From a virus, in the IMG/VR virus record IMGVR_UViG_3300022701_000081, positions 1 through 41,849 of that record: a stretch of 41,849 bases of DNA. The stretch is one strand, 5' to 3'. The notes under the pieces are model-generated. The model did not search any database and had not been told where the DNA came from. It saw only the letters and a program-made list of their open reading frames with translations. Below, piece by piece: positions 1 through 8,553 of the stretch. The first letter of the stretch is position 1, and each line of letters begins with the position of its first letter. The position numbers were made by a program, and so were the translations under genes.

Positions 1-99
1 CTGGTGGGTCTATATCTCTTAAAGCTGAAGAAGGTTTGACAACAGATGAAGAGATTGTGATAACAAAGGCTTTTGGTATCGAGAGTGCTGAAACAGGCA
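1..99. repeat. Assembly overlap: first copy of 99-base terminal identity
   Basis: Bases 1-99 are identical to 41751-41849. The overlap lies within one reading frame that continues cleanly across the join, and 99 bases is a typical assembler overlap length. I read it as the closing overlap of a circular contig, not as a biological terminal repeat. Unit genome length is then about 41,750 bp. Confidence 0.9.
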
Positions 100-383
100 T
101 AAATGAATTTCGCAGAGAGGGATATACCAAGTTCCCTGACGGTACTTTGATATGCTATACCAATAATTATATAGAGGCTGGTACAGAAGATTTCAGATGG
201 GAGTTTATGCACCCTTTCATACAAAACCCTGCTGTGACTTTGGGTGACGCTACGGCAAATTCTTTGTCAGTATCAAATAAACTCAGACTATTTTGGTCAT
301 CAGACCTTACGGGTGTAGACTTTGTAAACGATGGCTCGGGTGAACGTCAATATAGTGCAATAGCAATAGGGAGATGGAAATGA
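1..383 (+). CDS. Tail fibre tip protein, third paralogue (3' part; start at 41720)
   Basis: This is the downstream part of a 137-residue protein whose ATG is at 41720. The reading frame crosses the circular join (codon 41750/1/2 is GCT, Ala), so a TTG at 36 is not the true start. The C-terminal half carries the signature shared by the two preceding genes: TKFPDGTLICY in the middle and AIAIGRWK at the end. This matches the C-terminal tip domain of phage tail fibres of the gp53-like type, a beta-rich receptor-binding domain. The gene is the last of a tandem trio after the main fibre gene. Its N-terminal third differs from the other two, so the copies share the tip and vary in front of it. Binding specificity cannot be inferred. 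The TGA stop overlaps a five-codon ATG reading frame that leads into the lipoprotein gene at 394. Confidence 0.75.
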   Translation, partial: GGSISLKAEEGLTTDEEIVITKAFGIESAETGINEFRREGYTKFPDGTLICYTNNYIEAGTEDFRWEFMHPFIQNPAVTLGDATANSLSVSNKLRLFWSSDLTGVDFVNDGSGERQYSAIAIGRWK

Positions 384-393
384 GTACAGAATT

Positions 394-543
394 ATGAAAC
401 TAGCAATTAAGGCAGTATTGGGTTTTATAATAGCTTGGCAGCTCTCAGGATGCTGCTTTGTAATGATGGACAATGAGATATTGGCTTTCGTAGACAATGA
501 AACAAATTTAAAAAAAGATAGAGGTATTCTTAGGAAACCTTAA
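394..543 (+). CDS. Small predicted lipoprotein (49 aa)
   Basis: This is a 49-residue reading frame in the gap between the last fibre-tip gene and the gene at 574. The N-terminus has a Lys, a hydrophobic stretch (about residues 5-16) and a lipobox LSGC at residues 17-20, so Cys20 would be lipidated by signal peptidase II after export. The mature part is only about 30 residues and ends with charged residues. No strong ribosome site sits directly upstream; GGGAGA lies about 20 bases away, and a five-codon ATG reading frame at 380 ends by overlapping this start (ATGA), suggesting translational coupling. Possible roles from known small phage lipoproteins are an outer-membrane spanin (Rz1-like) or blocking of the receptor against superinfection. 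No partner spanin was found nearby, so the role is open. Confidence 0.6.
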   Translation: MKLAIKAVLGFIIAWQLSGCCFVMMDNEILAFVDNETNLKKDRGILRKP

Positions 544-573
544 TTTTAGATACAATATGGAAAAGGAGATAAG

Positions 574-1161
574 ATGGCGTATAAAAGTGGATGGATAAGT
601 ATTGTTGAATTCCAAACTGGACAAGAAGTGTCCACTAAGTTTGACAATGCGTTTACTAACATTGACTTAGGACTTGCAGCGGTAACTCAAATTGAAGAAG
701 GTTTGACAAGTTTAGGATTAAGAGTTGATGAGGTTGAGAGCGCGATTGCTACGTTAAACAGTAGAGTTGCGGCGCTTGAGGCAGCTACTACACCTATCTA
801 TGAGTTTGATAAGAAGATTGATGTCAACCTTCCTATAACTTGGACTGATTTAGGTACTGTAAATATCGCTTCTCATCCAGCTGGTATCTATCAATATCTT
901 GTGTCGTTCACGTTTGTGCTTGATAGTATAAATAGTTCAGGTGAGTTTAGATATTCGATTGATGGCGGCTCAACTTGGTTTGAGTTTAGTATTGAGCCTA
1001 AAGATATAAATAATACCCAGCCCTATACCCATGTATTCCCTTACGAAGCAACTGAGGATGAGGGTTTAAGCCTTATGCTACAAGGGCAGAAACAAGATGC
1101 TGGAGATACGCTGATAGTACAGTTCTCAGATGTAGCTATTGAGAAGAAAGTAAGTTTATAA
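574..1161 (+). CDS. Putative virion appendage protein with N-terminal coiled coil
   Basis: This 195-residue protein has a good ribosome site (AAAGGAG) before ATG 574. Residues 1-30 form a short unique head, about 40-72 are predicted coiled coil (repeating Leu/Val with Glu, including RVAALEAATTP), and the rest looks like a beta-sandwich with the phrase SIDGGSTWFEFS. A trimeric coiled coil followed by a beta domain is typical of phage fibres and adaptor proteins. It sits between the fibre-tip genes and the internal virion proteins, which fits a minor tail or head-fibre component. I do not recognise a named family. Confidence 0.5.
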   Translation: MAYKSGWISIVEFQTGQEVSTKFDNAFTNIDLGLAAVTQIEEGLTSLGLRVDEVESAIATLNSRVAALEAATTPIYEFDKKIDVNLPITWTDLGTVNIASHPAGIYQYLVSFTFVLDSINSSGEFRYSIDGGSTWFEFSIEPKDINNTQPYTHVFPYEATEDEGLSLMLQGQKQDAGDTLIVQFSDVAIEKKVSL

Positions 1162-1171
1162 GGAGTAGGAT

Positions 1172-1762
1172 ATGGCAGCAGGGGCAGCAGCATTAGGACT
1201 GAGCAGTAAAGCTGCTGGTGCTATGGCAATAGGTGGCGGCTTATTAAGCGGTGCAATGACGGATAAAGCCAATAAAGCAGATATCAAGGCACGAGGTAAC
1301 GCAGTAAGACGTAACATTGAGTCCGAAGCGAGCGCGGTAAGATTTTCCCAATTTCAGAATGAGACACAACTTAATCAGGTCAATGAGGTATTGGGTAACC
1401 AACTTTCAATGAGCGGGTTAGAAGCGTTAGAGCGTGAAGCGACACTCAAAGCAGCGTCAGCTGAGACTGGTGGAACAACAGACGGAGAAGTTATTCAAAC
1501 TGCATTTGTTCAAGAGAATATGCGTAATGCCCAGTACGTTAGAGATGCTAGGGTAAAACGTGACTCACTTAAGATGAACATGGTGGCAGATGCGCTCAAC
1601 TTTAAAAGAGGCTCTGAAGCTGCTATTTATCAAATGCAATCTCCTACAAGCGCAGGGTTACAACGCTATACGAAAACCTTACAAGGCTTTCAGGGAGGTA
1701 TGCGTCTGTTTACTGACACATCTAAGTTACTGGGTTATGGAATTAAAGGAGCAGAGTCGTGA
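1172..1762 (+). CDS. Internal virion protein, T7 gp14-like
   Basis: This 196-residue protein has the same length as T7 gp14 and the same place, immediately before the two large internal virion proteins. The N-terminus is rich in Ala and Gly with a hydrophobic stretch (residues 1-30), as expected of a protein that leaves the capsid and enters the outer membrane during ejection. The remainder is helical and polar. T7 gp14 forms the first part of the channel built by gp14, gp15 and gp16 across the envelope. AAGGAG precedes ATG 1172. The TGA stop overlaps the next start (GTGA). The assignment rests on length, composition and order, not on a strong motif. Confidence 0.7.
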   Translation: MAAGAAALGLSSKAAGAMAIGGGLLSGAMTDKANKADIKARGNAVRRNIESEASAVRFSQFQNETQLNQVNEVLGNQLSMSGLEALEREATLKAASAETGGTTDGEVIQTAFVQENMRNAQYVRDARVKRDSLKMNMVADALNFKRGSEAAIYQMQSPTSAGLQRYTKTLQGFQGGMRLFTDTSKLLGYGIKGAES

Positions 1763-4596
1763 GAAAAACAGTAGAAGGAAGAGCAGGTCGGTTAACTGCT
1801 GAAAAAGATTTATCAACATCTACAGTGCAAGAGGCAAAACTTAATGCGCCAGCGGTGCAGGTAGGTGAGAGCTTAGCCAATGACCTTCTTGGTGCAATTG
1901 GTGAGACTGGCAATGTTGCTCAGGACTATTATCAGGCTTCTAAGGAAGGCGCGTTAAGAGTAGCTGCGGATAAGCGTAATGAGATGGCGCTATACATTGA
2001 ACAACAAAAGTCAATGTATAACATGAGTGACCCTGACCATCTAAAAATCATGGAAAACAATATCGGTCTTAAGTTCGCTGAGCTTAGTGACCAAGAGTTC
2101 ACACTTCAGGACTCACAACTTGCGTTTGATAATGCGTTTACACGTCCAGTGGGTGAGAGTACGGCAAGAGTTAATAGGGTATTGTGGCAAGAGCAGGTAA
2201 AACTTACCGATGAGAAAAACACAGCAATGCTTCTTGACAGTACATTACTCGGATATCAGAATGGACTCCCATTGACAGAAGAGCAGTTACGTGTCACATC
2301 TGACTCAATGCTTCACTTAAAAGGTGAGCAGGGAAGGGAAGGGGTATTCCTCAATATTGCTAAAACAGCAACGCAGAACTTTGATACAGCAGCTCAGACA
2401 TCATTTGAAACTGTTCTCAAGATGGGTGATTATAAAGCAAAGGATGGCTTAGACCTCCCTACTCAGAAACGTATCTTCGAAGCATACTTCGGCTCAGCAT
2501 ACGGCTCTATCGATGATAGTGGTAAGATTGCGTGGACTGATACCTTTAACAGTGAGACGGGTCGTGACGAAATACTGCGTTCTTGGGGAGGTTTTAAATC
2601 TTCTTATGCAAAAATAAAGAAAGATGCTCCAAACTATCCGTTACAAGAGTATAAGACTAGGAGTAGTGAGTGGGCGTCAACTGCAAAAGAAGGTAAGTCA
2701 ACTCCTGAGATTATCCGAACGCAAATAAATGAGATGGACAAAAGGGTTGAAGAGATGAAAGACCCTAACGCTGTGCCTCTCTCTGACTCAGACCTTGAAC
2801 TGTTTTATAAAAATCGCGATGCGATGATGATAGAATTGACTAAAGCAAGTAAAGTTCAGAACATCCTTATTGGTAGTACGGACGAGGTTAAGGGTGCAGT
2901 GGCTAACGGTATCAAATGGAAAGAGAACGGTGTGGCTTTCGAAGCTGATGCCGAGTATGTAAAGAATACAATTATATCTTCCCATGAGAGAATTAACGAG
3001 ACGATGAGCTCAAGTGATGTAAACTCACCTGAATTTGAACAAGCTGTAGATACATCTATCCAGCTTGAAAATAAGAGTGGTGTAAAGAGCGGTGTACTTG
3101 AAGCATACAGAGATGGTGTAACGGGTAACGGTCTTTTTGAGTCTGTTGACCATGTTAAGAAGGCACTCAATGTCAGTAGAAAGCTCCAGTTTAAAGGCTC
3201 GGACAACTCACTTATTAAAAATATCGCATTCAACGCTGCGTTAGAACAGCTTCAGGCTCGTTATGACAACGGTGAGTTTAAGAGTGACCAAGAGTTTGTT
3301 ACAGCCGCTAACATGAAGATGCAGACTTTAAGACAAGGTATCTTTTCACAAGCGGACAGTGGACAATTCAAGAGGGATTGGCTCACTGCGATGGGTGAGT
3401 CTAAGGATAGATGGTTTCACAATGTTGACTTTGAGAACAAGACACGTGAAGCACTCATGTATAAGTTTATTGCTGAGGGTGGTGGTAGATTTAACAACGC
3501 TCAGGAGATGGAGAAGTTTATCAACGAAAATACGACAACCTTCGTAGGGTCTGCAACAGTATTTGCCAACTTCATCAACCCGTTCAGTGAGAACGCGACC
3601 GCGGCAATTAGGCTTCAGGATGCAGAGGGCAACCCTTTGAAGGACAATGTTTATGAGGATGGTATTGACAATCTTGTCGAGAAGTACAACTTGCAATATC
3701 CTGACTCTAAGATTGCAACATCAGATATCAGGGTGGAGAGCATTTACCTCGGTGGTAAAGGTGCTGAGGTTGCGTCGTGGGAAGTAAGTATTCTCAAAGA
3801 TGATAACCTTATCCCTATCGGAGTTTACAATGGACAGCAGATACTAGAGCTTGCGGCATGGCGTCCTGACCTACCTGAAACTGATGAGAGATTGGAAGGA
3901 CTTCAGCCAGTTGAGGAAGCAGCAGTTGAGGAAGCACCAGTTGAGGAAGCTCCAGTTGAGGAAGCGCCTCAGCCAGCAGAAGAAGCTCCAGTACCCGCTC
4001 CAGTTGTTGAAGAGCCTAAGGAAAAGCCGTTCCAAATTTCAACCGACTCAGCCGAGATTGAGCCAGTTGAGAGTAGCTTCTTTGAGACAATAAGAAGTGA
4101 AGAAAATTCAACAGCAAACCCTAGAGGTGGTTTTGATAAGCAGACGAACAGATGGCATCCGCATAAATCGTTTGAGGGTGGTGCTAAGACAATTGCATAC
4201 GGACACAAGCTCACTAAAGAGGAACAGAAGAGCGGTAAGATTATGATTGGTGACACATACTATGACCTTGCGTATGGTCTGACTGAAAATCAGGCGCAGA
4301 GACTCTTTAAACAGGACTTTCAAGTTGCTATAGGTAATGCTGAGAAAGCTATCGGTGCTCAGAAGTGGGCAAGTATGAGTAGAAAAAATCAACTCCTTGC
4401 TGGTGAGATACAGTTCAATGTAAGAGGTGGGGTCAAGAAGTTTAAGAAGTTTATTAAAGCAGCGACATCACCTGACCCGAAGATGCAAGAGAACGCGGTA
4501 AATCATATAGGAAGGACTGCAACGTCTCCTGATGGTAAGAAGATTTCACTTACTAAAAGAACAGATGCTCTTAAGAAATGGTATAATGAGGGCTAA
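1759..4596 (+). CDS. Internal virion protein, gp15-like, with C-terminal lysozyme-like domain
   Basis: This 945-residue protein starts at GTG 1759, overlapping the previous stop by four bases, with GGAG just upstream. The long helical body (residues 1 to about 710) matches the position and character of T7 gp15, part of the ejected core and periplasmic tunnel. A Pro/Glu/Ala linker follows (about 716-755). From about residue 772 a separate domain begins with FFETIRSEENS, then KTIAYGHKLTKEE and a YGLTENQAQ stretch. This resembles a phage lysozyme (GH24-like) with a Glu in the ETIRSEE region and a T-x-A/G-Y-G-H core, and it should cut peptidoglycan during DNA entry. T7 gp15 is shorter (747 residues) and has no such domain; T7 carries its murein hydrolase at the N-terminus of gp16. 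Confidence 0.75.
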   Translation: MRKTVEGRAGRLTAEKDLSTSTVQEAKLNAPAVQVGESLANDLLGAIGETGNVAQDYYQASKEGALRVAADKRNEMALYIEQQKSMYNMSDPDHLKIMENNIGLKFAELSDQEFTLQDSQLAFDNAFTRPVGESTARVNRVLWQEQVKLTDEKNTAMLLDSTLLGYQNGLPLTEEQLRVTSDSMLHLKGEQGREGVFLNIAKTATQNFDTAAQTSFETVLKMGDYKAKDGLDLPTQKRIFEAYFGSAYGSIDDSGKIAWTDTFNSETGRDEILRSWGGFKSSYAKIKKDAPNYPLQEYKTRSSEWASTAKEGKSTPEIIRTQINEMDKRVEEMKDPNAVPLSDSDLELFYKNRDAMMIELTKASKVQNILIGSTDEVKGAVANGIKWKENGVAFEADAEYVKNTIISSHERINETMSSSDVNSPEFEQAVDTSIQLENKSGVKSGVLEAYRDGVTGNGLFESVDHVKKALNVSRKLQFKGSDNSLIKNIAFNAALEQLQARYDNGEFKSDQEFVTAANMKMQTLRQGIFSQADSGQFKRDWLTAMGESKDRWFHNVDFENKTREALMYKFIAEGGGRFNNAQEMEKFINENTTTFVGSATVFANFINPFSENATAAIRLQDAEGNPLKDNVYEDGIDNLVEKYNLQYPDSKIATSDIRVESIYLGGKGAEVASWEVSILKDDNLIPIGVYNGQQILELAAWRPDLPETDERLEGLQPVEEAAVEEAPVEEAPVEEAPQPAEEAPVPAPVVEEPKEKPFQISTDSAEIEPVESSFFETIRSEENSTANPRGGFDKQTNRWHPHKSFEGGAKTIAYGHKLTKEEQKSGKIMIGDTYYDLAYGLTENQAQRLFKQDFQVAIGNAEKAIGAQKWASMSRKNQLLAGEIQFNVRGGVKKFKKFIKAATSPDPKMQENAVNHIGRTATSPDGKKISLTKRTDALKKWYNEG
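3907..3966 (+). repeat. Tandem 15-base repeat coding VEEAP-type linker
   Basis: There are four near-identical 15-base units (consensus CCAGTTGAGGAAGCN), each coding Pro/Ala-Val-Glu-Glu-Ala. They form the flexible linker between the body of the gp15-like protein and its lysozyme-like domain. Slippage here could change linker length without breaking the frame. Confidence 0.85.
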
Positions 4597-4610
4597 TTAA
4601 AGGAGATAGC

Positions 4611-7600
4611 ATGGCTCAATTCATAGAAGATTTACAAGCGCAGGAAGACTTATCACGTGAAAGTATCATCTCTCCCGATATGGCGGGAGCATCAAATTAC
4701 TATTCTTTCGTAGCCAATAGGGAGCGGGAAAAGTCTGCGGCAGATGCAGAATGGTATCAAAACCTAGCCGCTCACGGGATGAGTTTCCGTGCGTTGAATG
4801 GTGCTGCAAATATTTGGGATTGGGTTGAGTTTGATGGTTACAATGCTTTAAGAAACGTATGGGATGAAGACAAAGCGTTTAAAGACAACTGGTCTTTGGA
4901 TGCGCAAATGCGTTATCTTGACACTAACAATCTAGCTATGAAATATCTCCCAAGAGTTGCTAAGGCAAACTCTCAGGAAGGTCTTGCGTTAATCACAAAG
5001 GGTATTCATCAGGATGATGCTATTGATGACTACATCAATAAGAATATTACTGGAGGGTGGCAGGCTTCAGCGGCTATTGCTGGTGCGATTTTTGACCTTG
5101 ATATTGCAATTCCTTTTAGTAAGGTTAGGAAAGCTAAGAGTGTGTTGGAGAATATTAGGACACCCTTAGCGGCTCAAGCCGCATGGGAAGCAACTCACTC
5201 AATGATGAACGATGATTACACTGCTTCTGATGCCGTATTAGGTTTCGCAGGGATGTCTTTATTCGTTGCAGGGATGACAAAATATCAACTCAATAAGATG
5301 AATAAGATTACAGCGGGTTACTCAAATACTTTTCCCGATGTTCCATATAGTTCAAGAATTGGTGCAGAGACTCCTACGGCTGCCCAACGCTTAGAGATAG
5401 AAGAGCTAAAGTTCATAAATAACCCTTCTGAAGCTGGGGCTCATGTTGAGGACTTTTTACAGACATATAAGTGGTCAGCTGTTGACGCTAAAGCATCTAA
5501 AGCCGCAGATGATATTGAGCTTGGTGCAACGAGAACTGCTGAGGAGATTGAGGAGGGTGTTGTTTATAAAGACCCGACCGATACTGGTACGTTCAATACC
5601 CAACTCGGTGACCTTATTAAGAAAGCCTCGAGCTCAGATATTAAATCAATCGATAATATGATTGAGGAAGTCACAAACATCTTAGAAAACGTAAAGCTCG
5701 GTCACGGTGTTGAAGGTGCAACAGATATCGAGAAAGAAGTTAACGGTCTTTTACGTCTTATCAGAAAAGAGTCTAAAGAGACAGCGTTCCAACTCGAGGA
5801 TATTGTTGAGGTCAAGATGACAAAGCAGCCTGACGGCACGTATAGACTCAAGACAAAGAACGGCAAGACGTTCGGTAAACCAGTGGCAGCGGCAGTAGTT
5901 GTAGGGCTTGGTGCTACTGGGGCTCAGGCTGGCGACAGTGAAGTCACTGCATCGACCATCGGTAGTGGGATTATGATGCTCGCTATCGGGCTCGGTGGTA
6001 CAATGGCGATAAGGGCTTGGATGAAAAACGGCGGGTCTATGTCAAAGGTTGTCGGTAGAGTTAAAGCAAACATCGATGCGTCAATGCGTTCAGTAGATGT
6101 CGCTACAAAAAATAAAATTGTGGGTAATGTTCAACAGTCCTCAGCCGTGCTTCGTACAAGACTGACCGAGACATATCAGAGATTTGCAGATGCGGGCGGA
6201 GTTGCTGTGGATATGGCTGATAAACTTCTCGTTAACTTCGCTAACGGACTGGTACACTCAGCTGAAATCACTAAGAGACGTTTCGCAAGAATTGCTGAGG
6301 CGAATGTTGCAAAGGTTGAGCAGGATGAGTTTAAGAAATGGCTTGAAGCTCAGGGTATGGGCTATCATCCAGTCGTGAACTTCGTTGAGAACAATAAACA
6401 GCTCCATCGATTTAGAGAAGAGATAACCGATGCTATTGATGGCGGTACTGGTGCAACAACTGTATCACCGCACGCTCAGAATGTTGCAAAGACGTTCAGA
6501 GAAGAGATGAAGAAGCTTTATGATGAACTTGTTGCGGCGGATGTGAAGGGGTATAGGGAGATAGTGCTTGAAGATGGTACGAAAATACCTGCGATTAAGT
6601 TTACTGAAGATTATATCCCGCGCTACTGGCAAACAGCAGACATGAGGGCAATGATAAGTAGTGGTGGCAGTACGAACAAGAATAGAATAGCTATTCATAA
6701 GGCTATTGCCGAGATGCGTTATTCCGCATTGCAAAAATCATTCCCTGAGAAGTTGCAGAAATGGATTGATGATGGTAAGAAGGGTAAAGAGCCCAAACCA
6801 CCTATAATGAAAGATGCTGAGTCAGATGCGAACTCAATCCTTAAAGCCGTTGAGGGTGAGATGGTCGGCGCACGTGGTCGTGTAAATGACTTATCTGTTG
6901 CGCGTATTGAGAAGCAGATGGAGCTTGAGGGTATTGAGATGTCAGATGCAGTAAGACGTCAGCTTGAGATAGAGGCGGATAAAACCTTTAGAGCTATGCA
7001 CAGAATGGACTTAGATTACACTGCGTTCAAACCGTTCAAGATACTTGAGGAGGGTAGAGAAGTAGAAGTGCCTCTTAGCCGATTGATGGATAGAGACTCA
7101 CACTCGATTATGAGCAGATACGCAAATGAGCAAGGTGGTAATATTGCCCTTGGTAAAGCTGGTTATCCGACAGTACAAGCTGCAAGAACAAACGCGGGTA
7201 AAATTACAGACCTTGAGTTACGTGAGGATATGAACTTGGTGATTGACTCATTGGCTGGTGAGGACTTGGTTGGGATGACCACAAGACAGCGACAGATGTA
7301 CGAAGTGATGACTGGTGTTGCCTTTATTGGTAAGTTACCGCTTGTAACGGTATCTATGTTGACTGAGTACGCGAAGATACTTACAACTAAAAGCGGTTTT
7401 CACTCACTGATGAACCAAATTGTTGAAGGTGCATTGGGTAAATATCCGAAGCACTCTATGCTCATGGATGAGTTATCGATGGCAACAGGTCAGGGCACTG
7501 CATCATTAAGACATGAGGTTAATCCTAAAGGTCTTGATGACATCTCCAACATCGCGGATAATCAGGCATCAGCATTTACTGGTACGATTGGTAGAGTCTC

Positions 7601-8315
7601 TGATGTTGTGCGTCAGGGTAAAGAGGGTGCAAGTAGGTTTTACGGACTGCTTCGTTTTTCTGACTTCCTTCAGCGTCACGCGCTCGTAACGAATACTCAG
7701 GTATTGAGCGAGATGATTTACAAGGGCAGAAAGATGTCGCCGACACGTATGCAACAGTACGGTATCACGCCTGAGATACTTGAGGACTTCAAGAAGTCAG
7801 GACTCTTGGGAGCAGATGAGGCGTCAGGGTATGTGAATAAGCTTGAGTGGGATAAATTTACTCCTAAGCAGAGGGATGAGTTCGTCAATATCACTTTCAG
7901 AATGGGTCAAAACTTAACGCAGGAGACAACACTTGGCGGTACTGCATTGTATATGCACAACGACTATATGTTCAAGTCTCTCTCGTACCTATTGACCTTC
8001 CCTGCTGAAGCGTTCGCCAACCACGGGTTAAGAGATATCACTACGATGGATAACGAGGCGTTTAGAAGTATGTTCTCCATGTATATGGGTGGCTATATGT
8101 CACTCAAGATACGTTACGCACTTGAAAATAAAGAGGTTACTGATGAAGAAGTAGCATACAGAGCACTTGTTGGTATGCCGCTTTTCGGAGCTATTGGTAC
8201 TGCAACGGGTATCAGTGACCCAGTGGTCTTGGCGTTCTTTCAAAATATGGCAGAGCTTGTAAAGCTTTCTAACTATGAGGATGTAGTAGTAGGGGATGGG
8301 AATGAGTATGACTAA
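4611..8315 (+). CDS. Internal virion protein, T7 gp16-like (large ejection protein)
   Basis: This 1234-residue protein is close in length to T7 gp16 (1318 residues) and holds the same place, after the gp15-like protein and before the terminase genes. AAAGGAG precedes ATG 4611. Most of the chain is helical and charged. Two hydrophobic Gly/Ala-rich stretches lie around residues 425-435 (AAAVVVGLGATGAQA) and 450-470 (IMMLAIGLGGTMAI), suited to membrane insertion when the protein crosses the inner membrane. The N-terminal lytic transglycosylase domain of T7 gp16 is not visible; the hydrolase appears to sit on the preceding protein instead. The end overlaps the small terminase gene. Assignment is by size, order and character. 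Confidence 0.7.
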   Translation: MAQFIEDLQAQEDLSRESIISPDMAGASNYYSFVANREREKSAADAEWYQNLAAHGMSFRALNGAANIWDWVEFDGYNALRNVWDEDKAFKDNWSLDAQMRYLDTNNLAMKYLPRVAKANSQEGLALITKGIHQDDAIDDYINKNITGGWQASAAIAGAIFDLDIAIPFSKVRKAKSVLENIRTPLAAQAAWEATHSMMNDDYTASDAVLGFAGMSLFVAGMTKYQLNKMNKITAGYSNTFPDVPYSSRIGAETPTAAQRLEIEELKFINNPSEAGAHVEDFLQTYKWSAVDAKASKAADDIELGATRTAEEIEEGVVYKDPTDTGTFNTQLGDLIKKASSSDIKSIDNMIEEVTNILENVKLGHGVEGATDIEKEVNGLLRLIRKESKETAFQLEDIVEVKMTKQPDGTYRLKTKNGKTFGKPVAAAVVVGLGATGAQAGDSEVTASTIGSGIMMLAIGLGGTMAIRAWMKNGGSMSKVVGRVKANIDASMRSVDVATKNKIVGNVQQSSAVLRTRLTETYQRFADAGGVAVDMADKLLVNFANGLVHSAEITKRRFARIAEANVAKVEQDEFKKWLEAQGMGYHPVVNFVENNKQLHRFREEITDAIDGGTGATTVSPHAQNVAKTFREEMKKLYDELVAADVKGYREIVLEDGTKIPAIKFTEDYIPRYWQTADMRAMISSGGSTNKNRIAIHKAIAEMRYSALQKSFPEKLQKWIDDGKKGKEPKPPIMKDAESDANSILKAVEGEMVGARGRVNDLSVARIEKQMELEGIEMSDAVRRQLEIEADKTFRAMHRMDLDYTAFKPFKILEEGREVEVPLSRLMDRDSHSIMSRYANEQGGNIALGKAGYPTVQAARTNAGKITDLELREDMNLVIDSLAGEDLVGMTTRQRQMYEVMTGVAFIGKLPLVTVSMLTEYAKILTTKSGFHSLMNQIVEGALGKYPKHSMLMDELSMATGQGTASLRHEVNPKGLDDISNIADNQASAFTGTIGRVSDVVRQGKEGASRFYGLLRFSDFLQRHALVTNTQVLSEMIYKGRKMSPTRMQQYGITPEILEDFKKSGLLGADEASGYVNKLEWDKFTPKQRDEFVNITFRMGQNLTQETTLGGTALYMHNDYMFKSLSYLLTFPAEAFANHGLRDITTMDNEAFRSMFSMYMGGYMSLKIRYALENKEVTDEEVAYRALVGMPLFGAIGTATGISDPVVLAFFQNMAELVKLSNYEDVVVGDGNEYD

Positions 8316-8553
8316 AGAACAGAAGCAGAAAAAGATGGAGAAGCTTGATGAGCTTCTTCTCGATAAGATGATAGACATAATGGAGTCTAAAGATAAGGAT
8401 GCGATTGATGAGTTATCGACGCTAAGCACACCTATGAACTATCTCAAGAACAATCAGATAGTGGCAGATAAGAGTAAGTCAACGGTTGAAGAAGAGACTG
8501 AGAAGAGGTTGGCTGAAGCACGTAAACGTAGAGCAAAAGGAGAGAGTAAATGA
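8302..8553 (+). CDS. Terminase small subunit, T7 gp18-like
   Basis: This is an 83-residue charged helical protein. Three in-frame ATGs (8296, 8302, 8308) lie over the end of the gp16-like gene; AGGGG at 8291-8295 gives the best spacing to 8302, so I choose that start. The sequence has a Lys/Glu-rich helix, an MDI-M-ES-D segment, the phrase TPMNYLKNNQI and a basic tail. This matches the pattern of the DNA-packaging small subunits of T7-like phages (T7 gp18 has 89 residues), which recognise concatemers and load the large subunit. The stop overlaps the large terminase start (ATGA), so the two are translated together. Confidence 0.7.
   Translation: MSMTKEQKQKKMEKLDELLLDKMIDIMESKDKDAIDELSTLSTPMNYLKNNQIVADKSKSTVEEETEKRLAEARKRRAKGESK

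Noticed and set aside
1-99. Biological direct terminal repeat
   Set aside because: The repeat is exactly assembler-overlap sized and inside a fibre gene, while T7-like terminal repeats flank the gene set.
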